DNA of 64,000 nucleotides from positions 79,568,875 through 79,632,874 of the forward strand of contig CM077644.1 in assembly GCA_039707465.1 (NCBI GenBank), given 5' to 3'. Below the pieces are notes generated by a model. It was given only the letters and a program-made list of their open reading frames with translations, was not told the origin of the DNA and ran no database searches. A program made the position numbers and the translations under genes. Source of the stretch: Rhabdophis nuchalis (Eukaryota; Chordata; Lepidosauria; Squamata; Natricidae). Of this stretch, positions 12,503-23,935 are shown in pieces; the stretch's first letter is position 1; each line of letters starts with the position of its first letter.

Positions 12503-12864
12503 CAGTGATGGTTAACCTTTTTGCCACCGCGTGCCAAAAGTGTGGAGAGTGTGTGGGGGGGTTATGTGCACAGGTAGCCACACCCATAATTCTATGCGCC
12601 CTACCCTCATGCATGTGCATGACTCCCCATGCATGTGAGTGACCTCCTGCGCATGCACATGTGACCCCCCCCTTCTCCCTGCTTTTGGTGTGCGATGGCA
12701 TGGTGGACCCGTTTTAACCTTCCCAGGGTCCAGAGGCTTTCTAGGAGCCTAGGGAGGGCAAAAATGGCCTCCCCCGCCACCCCAGAGGCCAAAAATGGCC
12801 CATTTTTCAATTTCTGCTTTGCGTGTGGGACCATTTTTTATGTGTCATAGGCCTGCCATCATGG
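12503..12864. mobile_element. hAT-like element (CAGTGATGG type)
   Basis: Same family as the neighbour at 12130: left end CAGTGATGGTTAACC, right end GCCTGCCATCATGG. Flanks TTCTAATA (12495-12502) and CTCTAATA (12865-12872) match at 7 of 8. The two elements sit only 60 bp apart with different target duplications, so they are independent insertions. Confidence 0.65.
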
Positions 12865-12872
12865 CTCTAATA

Positions 12873-14582
12873 TCTTCAACAGAGTTTGAAAAGATTTAGT
12901 CCTTCCTTTAGCCAAGATCATTATTGAATAACCTTGTGTTGGGCACTTTTGACTCAGTATATTCTGATTTTATAGGTTTCAAGGGGGATAACAGTGAGAG
13001 ATGAGATAAGATAGATCTCTAGAAATGTAAAACAAAAGTATCTGAAGGTAACTGGCAATAAAAAACAAAAATGCCACATAAAACACATGATTTGGTTTAA
13101 ACATAGTGGGTTATCAGATGCATTTCATTAATAAGAGTATACTTTCACCAGATGTTTAGTATGTTTTTTCATCTATTCTATAATTGTTAGAAAATGTATA
13201 TCAAATATATGGTGATAAGTAAACAGAAATAAATAAATAAATTTCTCCAGTGTACCCAGTTTCAATCTAAGCTTGGAGGCAAGAAGGATTTGGAGGCACA
13301 TGCCATATTTAAAGGGAACTTTAGTCACAAACATTCTATTTAACATGGGAACATAAGTAGCACAAACCAGTCATTGGTGAATGAAAAAATCAGAAGGCAA
13401 TTATTGCCTTTACGTATAACTTCTTTGTTTCCTTGTGAAAGGGTTTTGTTAATGTATCACCAATGCAAGAAATAAGAAGTTTGGAAATGTCAGCAATCCT
13501 TTAAAAGCCGTGGTAAATTTGCAACTTGGGCTCATGACAATTAGGAGCCATTGTAAACTTTAGGGCTTCATATAGCGCTTATCAAGAATTTTTCCCCAGG
13601 AGCACTGTAGATCAAGTGACCCCAATGTTTAAAGCTCTGTTATTCTGCCCTTCAATCAAAAGGACCATATAATAGGGATATAATTGTGGGAGGGGGAAAG
13701 AACAATTTTTTAACATTTTTTCTTTTAAAATATTAATAATTAATACTTATTTAATTCTCAGATTTCATTGGGATTAGAGACTTCTGTATCTGTATACAGA
13801 AATTAAAAGACATCTAAACCATTTCTATTATTTATACAATTGAGAATCATGCATATTCTGATGAGAATAATACCTGGCAATATATAGTATTGTTGTATAG
13901 TTTCTACAGATCTAAAAAAAGATCATTATAGATCAGTGGTGCCAAAGTAGAACAAAGTTGTGATATGTCATGTGATGCTGCCGTGACACCACAATACCCC
14001 TGTTACAGATGCTTGCTCTATTGAAATGTCAAAAAGACTTAACTCTAGGAAATGTTCAAAAGTTACAACATATACAGTAACCCAATGTGATTGATAACAA
14101 TACTGCATGATGGAAAAGCTTAATCACTCACATAACAAATACTTAACCTTCCCCACCAAGATATAGATCTGGTTAAATTTACAAAGCTAGTTACTATGGT
14201 GGATTTTTTGTGTTTATGTATTCATATTTTCACCACAGCCAGGGATGTTCAGTGTGTTTCATAGTACTATGACAGGAAAGGAAAAATTGCTTGTTTATTT
14301 ATTTTGTTGGCTAGTGCTGCTGAAAGAAGACAGGCATTAGATTTGAACCTTTAACTACATCAAGAGTAATTTCTTTCTATTTGTCTCATCTCTGCTGGTC
14401 AATATATCATTTCCAAATGTTATCATATCAATAGAAATCTCTACAGTACAATACAGATATATTTAAAATATTTAATCTGTGATGGGAAGATTCCCAATCT
14501 GTGCAAGAAAACATGCCACAAGAATTTATATCCACATTTGCATGATTGTGAGTTCATTTGAATTCTTTTATGTAACTCTGTC
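12873..14582. other. Intron sequence, nothing recognised
   Basis: AT-rich intron with a short (AAAT)n run near 13235. A CAGTGGTGCC fragment near 13935 may be a dead hAT end, but no partner end was found. Confidence 0.4.
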
Positions 14583-14772
14583 CTCTAAGGCAGGGGTCCC
14601 CAACCTTTTTTTCACCAGGGACCGGTTTCATTTTAAAGAAAATTCTGCGGACCGGCTGGGTGGCTCAGCAGTCATGTGACTGGGTGGGCGTGGCCAACTT
14701 GGAAAATGTGAAACTCACTTAACAATGATCTTGGTTAGCAACCAAACTTTTGGCCTCAACTGTGGTCATAAG

Positions 14773-15021
14773 TTCTTTCTTTCTTTCTTTCTTTCTCTCT
14801 CTCTCTCTTTTTCTTTCTCTTTCTTTGTTTCTGTCTCTCTTTCTTTCTCTCGCTATTTCTTTCTTTCTCTTTCCCTTTCTCTCTTTATTTCTTTCTCTTT
14901 CTTTTTCTCTTTCCCTCTCCCTTTTTCTTTCTCTCTCTTTCTCTCTTTCTGTATCTTTTTCTGTCTTTCCTTTCTGTCTCTTTCTCTATGTCTATCTTTC
15001 TCTCTCTCCCTCCCTCCCTCT
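14773..15021. repeat. (CTTT)n / pyrimidine tract
   Basis: About 250 bp of interrupted CTTT, CTCT and CCCT on the plus strand with hardly any purine. It lies inside the hAT-like element. Long polypurine/polypyrimidine tracts can form triplex DNA, an inference here. Confidence 0.85.
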
Positions 15022-15100
15022 CTCTGTCTCTCTATGTGTGTCTGTCATCCCCCCCCCAGCCCGTCCGCCGTGCTTGGCCACTCGTTCGCTCGGTCAGGCT

Positions 15101-15487
15101 CCGTGGCTGGGTAGGAGCCAGGCTGCAGGGCTGGAGAGGAGGAGGAGGGGGCAGCTCATTGGGCAGAGGACGCGGGAGAATGCAGGAGGATGGTGGGGGC
15201 TGTTCCTCCACCCTCGTCGATGGAGGGACTCCTGTGCGCCCCGCAGCAAGCTCCCTACGGCCGTCAGTTCCCTCCCCTGTCCGCGGAGCCTCCGCAGCCC
15301 CTGGAGTGGCTGGCATGCCAGCAGGGGAGGGAATTGGAGTCCCTCCGTCGACGAGGGAGGAGGAAGAGCCACACTCCAACAGCGCGAACAGCCGCACCTG
15401 CGTTCTCCCGCGCGCTCTGCTCAGGGGGCTGCCCCCTCCTCCCTCCCTCCTCTCCAGCCCTGCGGCCTGGCTCCCACCCAGCCACGG
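15101..15487. repeat. Long GC-rich imperfect inverted repeat
   Basis: The arms fold back on a centre near 15300. Matching blocks include CCGTGGCTGGG at 15101 with CCCAGCCACGG at 15477, and CAGTTCCCTCCCCTG at 15265 with CAGGGGAGGGAATTG at 15322. Arms are about 165 bp each with a short spacer. This symmetry explains the long overlapping frames on both strands. Confidence 0.7.
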
Positions 15488-15534
15488 ACCGGCACCGGTC
15501 TGCGGCCTGGGGGTTGGGGACCTCTGCTCTAAGG

Positions 15535-16056
15535 AACAAAACCCGGTTGTAAGTGAACTCTCCCTTCCACACAAATACTGCCTGAAATGTATGACTCATG
15601 AAACAAAACTGAAGCTATAACATGTATATACCAAGTCCAATACCACCATTATCTTTGCTTCTATTAAAATTTGTTTCATCCACTGACAAGTATATAGCAC
15701 AGAAGCTAAATTTGATAGAAATAAATTAATACTGAAAAGGGTTGTGATTTTGACATTTCTCCTTGTTAATGACTGTTTGCATTCATCTGTTCAGTACGTT
15801 TCTATAAGTCTTGTGCATCAATGGCATGACATACAGTAAATAATGCTAGACTTAAAGAATTCATGTTTGTTTCATCATATACAAATATCTGCTAAAACCC
15901 ATAGTGCTATCTTAAGATTTGGAAGATATACCTCATAATTTTTTTCAGTAACAATGACAGTGCTAATTGCTTGTGCCAATGTGTAGCATTTGGTCTATGG
16001 TTCTTGAGAGTGCTAAAGCTATTCTAAAAAACATATATTTTATGAATCTTTCATAA
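15535..16056. other. Intron sequence, nothing recognised
   Basis: AT-rich intron, no repeat or gene identified. Confidence 0.4.
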
Positions 16057-16262
16057 GCTTGGTCTAAGGGTTAAACCAGGGGATTGCAAGTTCCAATCCT
16101 GATTTAGGCATGAAAATTGGCTGGCTGATTTTGGGCCAGTACACTCTCTTTCAATCCAACCTGTCTCACAGGCTTATTGTTGTGGAGAAAATAGAAGGAG
16201 GAGGTGTAGTTATTGAGTTATTCATAAAAATAATAAAAATGGGGTAAAAACAAGCAAAAAAA
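16057..16262 (+). mobile_element. tRNA-derived SINE, degenerate
   Basis: The head resembles a tRNA: GGTCTAAGGGTTAAACC in the A-box position and GCAAGTTCCAATCCTG in the B-box position, about 35 bp apart. The body has TTTTGGGCCAGT and CCAACCTGTCTCACAGG, and the tail GAGTTATTCATAAAAATAAT resembles an L2-type 3' end, which suggests mobilisation by an L2-like LINE. Both boxes are mutated, so Pol III activity is unlikely. Confidence 0.55.
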
Positions 16263-17295
16263 CCCTCCTCAAGCAAACCTGATTGGTTGTTTTTTTCTGG
16301 AAACTTATATCATTTGTAAAACTTTAGGATAAGTGAATATCAAGTTCAGTCAGGCTAAGTTTCTCTGAATCTAACCATGCACATTAACAAATTTCTACAT
16401 CGGTTTGTGAACTGTATTTTACCCCATCATGACAATTGATATGCATATATTGTGTACTTTTTCATGCAGGATATTTTTAGTGTGTTGTATGTGTGTATTC
16501 ACACACACACACACACTCATTTATTAATGTACATAGCTTAATTTTTAGCCTGAAAAATTCTCAGTGATTTACAATCTACAAGCTTCAGACATATAGTATA
16601 AAATAACCTGAAATTTTAAAAATGTCATGGAAATTGAAAATATTATTTTAATATTATTTTACTTTATTTATGTTGCTAATATAGTCAGGAATCTTGCATA
16701 ATAATGAACAGAATTGCATTAGCTCAGGAAAAAACTTACAATGATCTTTAATTAAATTTTCTTATATGCACATGTATTCCACTACTTTTCTTTAGCTGAA
16801 TACATTTTCCCTTCACAAATAAATTCACACTCCATTTTTCCAAAGATATGCATTGTTGTTCATTTTTATAATTGCACCATGATGCAAAAAAATAATAGAT
16901 TTCATATATAGAATGGTGGCAAAATTTTCATTGTCCATGGGTTTCATTTTTCCCCTTGGGTTTCTAAGAGTTGTTATTAGTTTCTGAGGAAGGTTGGTTT
17001 GAGAAAAAAATGGCTTTCTCAGCTGTTGTAATAGAAAGCTGGTTTCTTGGCTTTAGGAAAGGAAGGTCAACAGTTGACCTGTTTCATTTCAAGCCATATG
17101 GCAGAAAAATAATAGATCTTGCCTGGATTTGAGGACCACCTCTATTCCATCTAAATGGAAATGTTTTGGCTTAAATTTAGGACTACTTCCCCTGATAAAA
17201 TATTTCTCTGTTTAATTTTTCCTGTTTATCTAGATTCTACTGTTACAGTGAGCTGTTGATGGAAAGGAAATTTAACTAAGCCATTGTTGTCACAA

Positions 17296-17693
<398 letters not shown>

Positions 17694-18599
17694 AAGGTTT
17701 TGCTGAAGCTGCAGTCTTGCCTCAAATTTATTTAGCAACTTTTTTGAACTCTTCATTTAAGCAAATCTAAGACTAAGTTCTTTAAAAAAAAAAGATGTGC
17801 AAATACTTCTTTAGGAGATAGCTCATCTATCTATCCTAAAACATTTTGCTGTCCATAGAACTTTAGCACTCAATCTTTCACTAAAGACAGTTTATTCCAG
17901 TCACTCTACAGATATTTAAAACAAAACACTTTAGTATTATTCCAGTATTTACTTGGTGTCCCGATCTGAGGATTAAGTCAAGTCACTGAAAAAGTTCTAT
18001 TTTTTTATATTTAAGAATATTTAATATTTGATTCTTGGTAGATTTACACATGTGCCATCTCTCATAGGTTAGCTTTCCCCACATTGAAGGTAGAACTTGG
18101 TTTATAGCTCTTAGTTGTTAGTTGAAGGTTATTTATGTGCATTCCTGATGAAAGAGTAGTTGGTATACTCAACTATCCTAGAGAAGCTAGCCACAGCAGT
18201 GCTTGGCCTATTGCCTTCACCACAAAACGGACACTTTTAGGCCTTTGGGCTGACTTCGGGGTATTGCCAGGGATATCCTTGCCCATCATACAGGGATGCT
18301 GACTTCCCACATGCATATTAGAAAGATGAATATTAAATATTGGAGATATTCATATTTAGTCATTTCTAAGATATATAGATAGTGCTAGCCACTCCTATGG
18401 GGCAGGAGATGCAACTTTATCATGTAGCGCATTTAAGATATTTTGCTCATATCCTTGATCGGTTCCATGGAAGATGTATGAAGATGTATGGATTGGTATA
18501 TATCTTTTCTACTGGCTGATAGTAATCAGAAATCTGACTCTTGATACTGCCATATTATTTTATTTAATTTTATGTATTTGTAAAAGGAAGATCCACAAT
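17694..18599. other. Intron sequence, nothing recognised
   Basis: AT-rich intron between an L2 tail and a TA-target element; no feature identified. Confidence 0.4.
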
Positions 18600-18601
18600 T
18601 A

Positions 18602-19003
18602 CCATATTTTTTGGACTATAAGACGCATCAGAGTATAAGACGCACCATAATTTCGAAGAGGTAAATTTTTTAAAAAAAGTTTTGGCACTCTGCAGACGTC
18701 CCAAAGCCTTTGCACACCTCATTTTTTGCAAAAAAGGGGGGGCATGCAGAGCTTTGGGAAGCTCTTAGAGTGCTCCTGGGGGCTGGGGAGAATCAAAAAG
18801 GAGCAAAAAACGGCCCATTTCTTTCCTCATTTTTGTCTTTTCCGGCCCTCAGGAGCACTTTGCAAACCTCCCAAACCATTTGCATGTCCATTTTTGCAAA
18901 GGGGGCAGGGTTTTGGTAGACCAAAAATGCTGTATTTAGTGTATAAGATTATCACCTTCTTTTCTAAATGAAAAAGGCGTGTCTTATACTCCGAAAAATA
19001 CGG
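18602..19003. mobile_element. TA-target (mariner-like) MITE
   Basis: Ends CCATATTTTTTGGACTATAA and TTATACTCCGAAAAATACGG are inverted, and a TA dinucleotide flanks each side (18600-18601 and 19004-19005). The same family is inserted in the Penelope-like element at 22501, where the TA duplication can be proved from the interrupted frame. It is 402 bp and non-coding; the interior frames have no domain. Confidence 0.65.
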
Positions 19004-19362
19004 TAAATCATTTTGTTTCCCCTTTTCTTTGTATTTTGTTTTTGCTGAGTCTTGTATTTCATAATAATTCAGTTTCCATTCTCTTGTTATCTGCAATATT
19101 GTGAGAGAGTATAAATGTTTCAGTTTTGACTCTGTGAGTAAATGAGAAATAATGTACATTTGAGAGTTTGGTTGAATTAAAAAAAAGTAGCTGTCCAAAT
19201 TTTACAATGTATGGGTTTTGTTTAATCCGCACCCAACAATTTAACTAGTAGGATACATGGATTCTCATCAAGCTTCCAGAGCTCTTGAAGAACCATTGAT
19301 TACTCTCCTCCTAATATCTCAATCTGTAGCAAATTCTGATTAATCTTTAAATGGCTAATTTA

Positions 19363-19722
19363 CACACTGTCCTCGGCTTACAACCATTTATTTAGTGACT
19401 GTTTAAAGTTATAATGGTACTGAAAAAGTGACTTATGACCGCTTTTATACTTATGGTCATTAGATCAAATTTCAGCTGCTTGGCAACTGGCATGCATTTA
19501 TAATGGTTGCAGTACCTTGGGTTATGTGATCATCTTTTGAGATCTTCTGACGAGCAAAGTCAATGGGGAACATAGATTTACTTAAAAATTGTGTTCCTGA
19601 CTTAAAAACTGTAGTGTTTCATTTAAAAACTGTGGCACGAAAGGGTGTAAAATGGAGCAAATTCACTTAACAACAACAGACATTTTGGGCTCGATTGTGA
19701 TCATGTTGAGGACTACTTGTAT
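19363..19722. repeat. Interspersed repeat with TCCTCGGCTTAC / GAGGACTACTTGT ends
   Basis: About 360 bp rich in CTTAACAAC, GACTTATGACC and TTTGGGCTCGATTGTG blocks, with roughly inverted ends (TGTCCTCGGCTTACAACC and TGAGGACTACTTGT). This is a common squamate interspersed repeat, probably a non-autonomous DNA transposon. Left-end pieces recur at 59166 and near 37030, and a right-end piece near 14715. I could not fix its target duplication, so the superfamily is open. Confidence 0.5.
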
Positions 19723-19924
19723 AAGTAAAAAGTCAGCTTAGGTCAAACAGTCTAAGTGCACAAAGCTCCCATGATAGGGATAGGTAATTTTTTTCTGAAA
19801 AAAGAAGGATCTGTGATAAAAAGCAAAAACATATGGTAATTTTAACCAATCAAAATATTAAAGTTGTCTGCTCTGCAGAAAATAAAAAAATCATTTTTAA
19901 ATTTTATTTTACAGGTTATCTCTC

Positions 19925-20279
19925 TGTTGTGCCCTTACAATAGAGTAGGGATGTCCAAACTTGGGAACTTTAAGACTTGTGGACTTCAACTCCCAGAATT
20001 CCCCAGCCAGCTATGCTGGCTGGGGAATTCTGGGAGTTGAAGTCCACAAGTCTTAAAGTTCCCAAGTTTGGACATCCCTGCAATAGAGGTTTCCACTCCA
20101 GTCCACAGTTACTGGAGTAACCTAATTGGCCGGGACCAGGGCCGGCTGTGATTGGTCAGTTCGTACTGGTGGCTACCTTTAAAAAGGGGCTGTCGCCGGC
20201 TGCTTGTTACTTGAGCTATACCTTGCCAATAAAGAGTTGAATTCAGTCCTAGTGTGTCCTTCCTTTACCTGATCTAACA
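19925..20279 (+). mobile_element. Solo LTR interrupted by a palindromic MITE
   Basis: Starts TGTTGTGCCC and ends GATCTAACA (TGTT...AACA inverted ends). Both flanks read CTCTC (19920-19924 and 20280-20284), a perfect 5 bp duplication as left by an LTR retroelement integrase. Without the nested MITE and its 8 bp duplication the LTR is about 212 bp. It has a TATA-like CTTTAAAAAGG near 20178 and an AATAAAG polyadenylation signal near 20229, in the order U3, TATA, poly(A) signal. There is no internal coding region, so recombination between two LTRs probably removed it. Whether it is Ty3/gypsy or endogenous-retrovirus-derived cannot be told from this. Confidence 0.65.
19946..20080. mobile_element. 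Palindromic hAT MITE nested in an LTR
   Basis: 135 bp. Two 65 bp arms (19947-20011 and 20015-20079) are exact inverted copies around a 3 bp loop; the arm starts AGGGATGTCCAAACTTGG. CAATAGAG is duplicated on both sides (19938-19945 and 20081-20088), the 8 bp signature of hAT. It lies inside the LTR, so it is younger. The perfect arms suggest a recent insertion or hairpin-guided gene conversion. Confidence 0.85.
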
Positions 20280-20284
20280 CTCTC

Positions 20285-21241
20285 CTTTAATTTGTCTCAC
20301 TTTTCCTGATCTTTACGAACAAACTTGAAAAATTAACATTATGCTCATAGTGCTATGAAACATCATCAGGAAATTCTGTAAGACATGTGTGGCTCTCAAT
20401 TAATGTAATACTTTTTAAAGCTGTATTCAGAAGAGTATATTCAATCCATGATTGGGGAGAGGATGAAAGAGTCTCTATCTGGGCACTGATGAGTATTCTC
20501 ATTTACCTCTTCTATAACATGAAAGCAAATGTAAAAACCAGGGCACAGACTGAGATTGAGATAAATAGCTTTCAACAGGCCAGGGTAATTATTCATAATG
20601 GCCTAATGGCCTAATTTCTCTTTCCTAGCATATAAAAAATCCAGAGAGTTTTTGGCTCTTCCTAGCCAAATCACAGTCGGTTCTTCGTGGTGCTGTTTGC
20701 CACTCAAATTTCCTGGCAAGTCTCCAGAACCATTCCAACTTAACTGCAGGGAACAGATGTTTCACCTCGTTCCCCCATCTCTCACCTGGAAGATAAGCAC
20801 AGTGCTGGTGCCCATAATCAAGCTGTTGCCTGCCAGCAGAATAATGATAGCATAAGGGAGGTATGTCAGGGCTCATCAAATAAAATCACTGAATTGTTTT
20901 ACATGATTTCCCTAGAACATCAAAAAAATGCTATGAAGATACCTGAGATAAATTCTTTGTTGTCTGGGGAAAAAAATAGCCATAATCTGAACAGTAAAAT
21001 TTCACAAATATGAATATATACTATAGGGGTGATTGATACTATACAACAATAATTTTAAAACATTTTTAGTGTGGGACATTGATATTTATGTACTGGATTA
21101 TTATTTTTGATCTCTGAAGTACATAGTGGAGTTACCAGTGTGGGTTTAAAAAAAACACTTTTTAAATAAATTTTTAAATCAGGAGTGTTACTCAAAATAT
21201 CTAATCACTACACAAGTCATTTTCCATGTCTCTTTGGTGTC
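20285..21241. other. Intron sequence, possible conserved block
   Basis: No transposon recognised. The stretch 20600-20880 has balanced base composition and no repeat character, which would fit a conserved non-coding element, but nothing here proves it. Its short frames have no known domain. Confidence 0.35.
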
Positions 21242-21249
21242 TTCTAGAG

Positions 21250-21381
21250 CAGAGATCTCCAACCTGGGCAACTTTAAGAATTGTGGACTTCAACTCCCAC
21301 ATTCCTCAGCCAGCAGCTGGCTGAACAATTCTGGGAGTTGAAGTCCAAAAATCTTAAAGATGCCCAGGTTGGAGACCCCTG
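21250..21381. mobile_element. Palindromic hAT MITE, older copy
   Basis: 132 bp. Same family as 19946 but with diverged arms (left CAGAGATCTCCAACCTGG, right CCAGGTTGGAGACCCCTG). TTCTAGAG is duplicated exactly on both sides (21242-21249 and 21382-21389). Arm mismatches and a small central deletion show it is older than the copies at 19946 and 38042. Confidence 0.8.
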
Positions 21382-21389
21382 TTCTAGAG

Positions 21390-22045
21390 TTTAACTGGAT
21401 GTTTGTAGCCCACGTAAAGTAGCCCTAATGGGAGACATGCCAGGGAGGTAGGAGAACAGAAAAATGTGATCCACAAAAGATCTTCATATTTATATCTATA
21501 CGACTATCTCTCACAAATACATCCATAATGGATACATGTACTAAAATTCTTAGAAACTGCAATGCAAAAATGTGTAACAAGTCTAAAACACCTGAGTAAA
21601 ATTCCAACAAAGAAGCCTACCTGTGTTCAATGGTAGTTTAGTAGAATAGAAACCTTGCTGTGAGAGAGCAGGTTGTCTGTAAAATGGCCAGCACCTGGGT
21701 TGCTAGTGCCTTTAAGACTCAACCTAGTCAGGCTAGTATGTGTGGCTATAAAAGTTGAGCAGAGAGGCATCTTAGCAGAGTGTGATAGGAAAGTGGTTTG
21801 TGTTTAAGAAACTGCCTAACACAAATAAGAGTTACTATAGCAGAATTGGGAAGAGGTAGTCCCTGCCAACATCCTGAATTGTACATTCTCTCCAGATCTT
21901 GTAAGGAATGGCCCATAATAATAATGGCTTATTCCTTATTTTCATATAATGCTATTAATAGGGCATGGCCTTTGATCTATTTCATTTTCATTTGGAGAAG
22001 CTCCTTCTCCACTTCTTCTTCACTGAAATTCTTCAGTGTAGTATT
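21390..22045. other. Intron sequence with a possible LTR-like fragment
   Basis: The part 21650-21900 has a TATA-like GGCTATAAAAGTTGAGC and looks like a promoter-bearing LTR fragment, but I found neither defined ends nor a target duplication. The rest is ordinary intron. Confidence 0.25.
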
Positions 22046-22106
22046 TAATAATAATAATAATAATAATTTTTAATTTATAACCCGCTCTCTCTCCCCGAAG
22101 GGACTC
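22046..22106 (-). mobile_element. L2 LINE 3' tail fragment
   Basis: (AAT)n followed by TTTATAACCCGCTCTC and CCCCGAAGGGACTC: the minus-strand end of an L2 copy, only about 60 bp long. Confidence 0.6.
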
Positions 22107-22141
22107 TTTAGTACATTATATTCTTCAGTTTTTAAATGAAA

Positions 22142-22200
22142 CTAGTTGATAACCTGGTGTTGCCTGGGTATTTATTTGTAGGGGGAAAACATCTCGACCA
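22142..22200 (-). mobile_element. Possible Helitron 3' end of a second family
   Basis: Read on the minus strand, TACCCAGGCAACACCAGG is followed about 8 bp later by CTAG and a flanking T. The layout of a GC block, a short spacer and CTRR fits a Helitron 3' terminus. The expected hairpin is damaged by C-to-T changes at CpG positions. No 5' end was found. Confidence 0.35.
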
Positions 22201-22500
22201 AACATATCTAATGTTAGATTTTCAAAGAAAAACAAATACCAACCTAATCCAAAAGGAGACACCCCCCCAAGAACTGAGACACAGAACAGGAGAACGGCAT
22301 CGCCCTCCTCCCTTACATCAAAGGCACCACAGATAAAATCAGCAAAATTCTCCACAAGCACAATATCAAGACAGCCTTCAACACTGACCAAAAAATAGCC
22401 AATATCTTAAGAAACTCCAAAGACAAGATCCAGCTAGAAAACCAGGGAGTTTACGAAATACCATGCAAAATCTGCCCTGCAACATACATAGGACAAACTA

Positions 22501-23461
22501 CCGTATTTTTGGAGTATAAGATGCACATTTTTTCCTCTAAAAAGAGGCTGAAAATCTGGGTACGTCTTATACATCGAATACAGCATTTTTTTTGCCTCCT
22601 GGAACCCCACCCCCTTCACCAAACTGGCTGTGCCTAGTCTTGTGGAGGCTTCCAGAGAGCTCCTGGGGGCTGGGGAGGGCAGAAATTAGCCTCAAATGGG
22701 CAGTTTTTTGCCTCCCCCCAGCCCCCAGCGGCACTCTATAAGCCTCCATAGGGCTATGCATGCAATTCATTTGACACAAAAATGGTCTGTTTTTGTGAAA
22801 AATGGGCCATTTTTTGCTCATTTTTGACCCCCCCCCCACCCCCAGGAGCACTCTGCAAGCCCCCCAAGACTGGCCATGCTTTTTATTTGAAAAACAAAAT
22901 GGCCCATTTTCACGGAGAAACGGGCATTTGGGGGAGGTTTGCAGAATACAAAAGGAGGTTTTTCCCCCTGCTCTTTAACTGTTTCTGTGCCAGCAGAAAT
23001 AAAGTCCTAAGGTTTGTCAGTGATTTCCTTCTCCAGGATATGAATAAATGCACCTGGAAACATCAACCTACCTACCTACTCTCTCTCTCTACTTAACTAC
23101 TGTATTTCTCTCTCTCTCTCTCTTCCTTTATCTACCTACCTACCTACCTATACACACACTCTGTCTCTCCCTACCTATCTACTGTATTTCTCTCTCTCTA
23201 GTCTCTCTCTTCTCTATTCCTTTATCTACCTACGTACCTACACACACTCTCTCCCTACCTACCTACTGTATTTCCCTCTATTTGTCTCTCTTTTCTCCCT
23301 TTATCTACCTACCTACTCTCTCTACCTACCTACTCTCTCTACCTACCTACTGTATTTCTCTTTCTTTCTCTCCCTCTCTATCCCTCTATCTACCTACCTA
23401 CTTTTTTTTTGTAATTTGTCTCTTCAAAACCTTGGTGCGTCTTATACTCCGAAAAATATGG
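22501..23461. mobile_element. TA-target (mariner-like) element inside the Penelope-like element
   Basis: Ends CCGTATTTTTGGAGTATAAG and CTTATACTCCGAAAAATATGG are inverted. Taking it out with one TA restores the Penelope reading frame across the YIGQT motif, so the target site and its TA duplication (22499-22500 and 23462-23463) are certain. The interior has G/C-rich TTTTTGCC blocks like those of the copy at 18602, then a (CTAC)n-rich minisatellite. No transposase is present. Confidence 0.8.
23064..23405. repeat. (CTAC)n / CTGTATTTCTCTCTC minisatellite
   Basis: About 340 bp of alternating CTAC runs, CTCTCTC runs and the phrase CTACTGTATTTCTC, repeated at 40-70 bp intervals. The same phrase builds the core of the Helitron copies at 40244 and 58278, although this array sits in an unrelated TA element. 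Confidence 0.8.
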
Positions 23462-23935
23462 TAATAGGAGAATAAATGTGTGCATCGCAGAACACAAGAA
23501 TACAGTAAGGAAAAAAAAACATCCTCCTTCCCAGCACCTTAAAGCTATAGGACATGAAATTGATTTTAAAGGAACCAAATTAATCTCCAAAACTGAACAC
23601 TTCAACAAGAGAAAATTATGGAAGCCATTGAAATAGAGAAACACCCCCACAACATGAATAAATGTGATGATACCTCCTGCCTACCAGACATCTGGAAACC
23701 AGCCCTAGTCAACAAACGAGCCCCACCTACCATCCAGGTCAATACAATGCAAAAGAACAATGGACACACAGCCAGCACCAATCAGCTCCAATCTACCAAT
23801 CATGATACAACTACACAGCCAATCAACCCACTTACAGCAACAAAGCCAGCACTCCACACACACACACCAAGATTTATAGAAAGATGGCAGCTCCAACCAC
23901 GCTTTATTCACACAAACATGAAGCCGAAAACACCA

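Larger units (their letters stand above)
14591..15526. mobile_element. 936 bp hAT-like element with internal satellite and inverted repeat
   Basis: Left end CAGGGGTCCCCAACC and right end GGTTGGGGACCTCTG are inverted. Both flanks read CTCTAAGG (14583-14590 and 15527-15534), a perfect 8 bp target duplication. From left to right it contains an A/T-rich end, a fragment of the CTTACGACC-type repeat (near 14715-14770), a long CTTT tract, and a GC-rich inverted repeat. No transposase is present. The apparent 210-260 codon frames are translations of the CTTT tract and the GC palindrome. Confidence 0.75.

Noticed and set aside
12096..12834. Six frames of 75-114 codons rich in Ala, His and Cys
   Set aside because: All fall inside GC-rich hAT MITEs with defined ends and differ between copies of the same family.
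14725..15620. Open frames of 129-260 codons on both strands
   Set aside because: They translate a CTTT tract (Ser/Leu/Phe runs) and a GC-rich inverted repeat. The mirror-image frames on the opposite strand and the perfect hAT target duplication show it is a transposon interior, not a gene.
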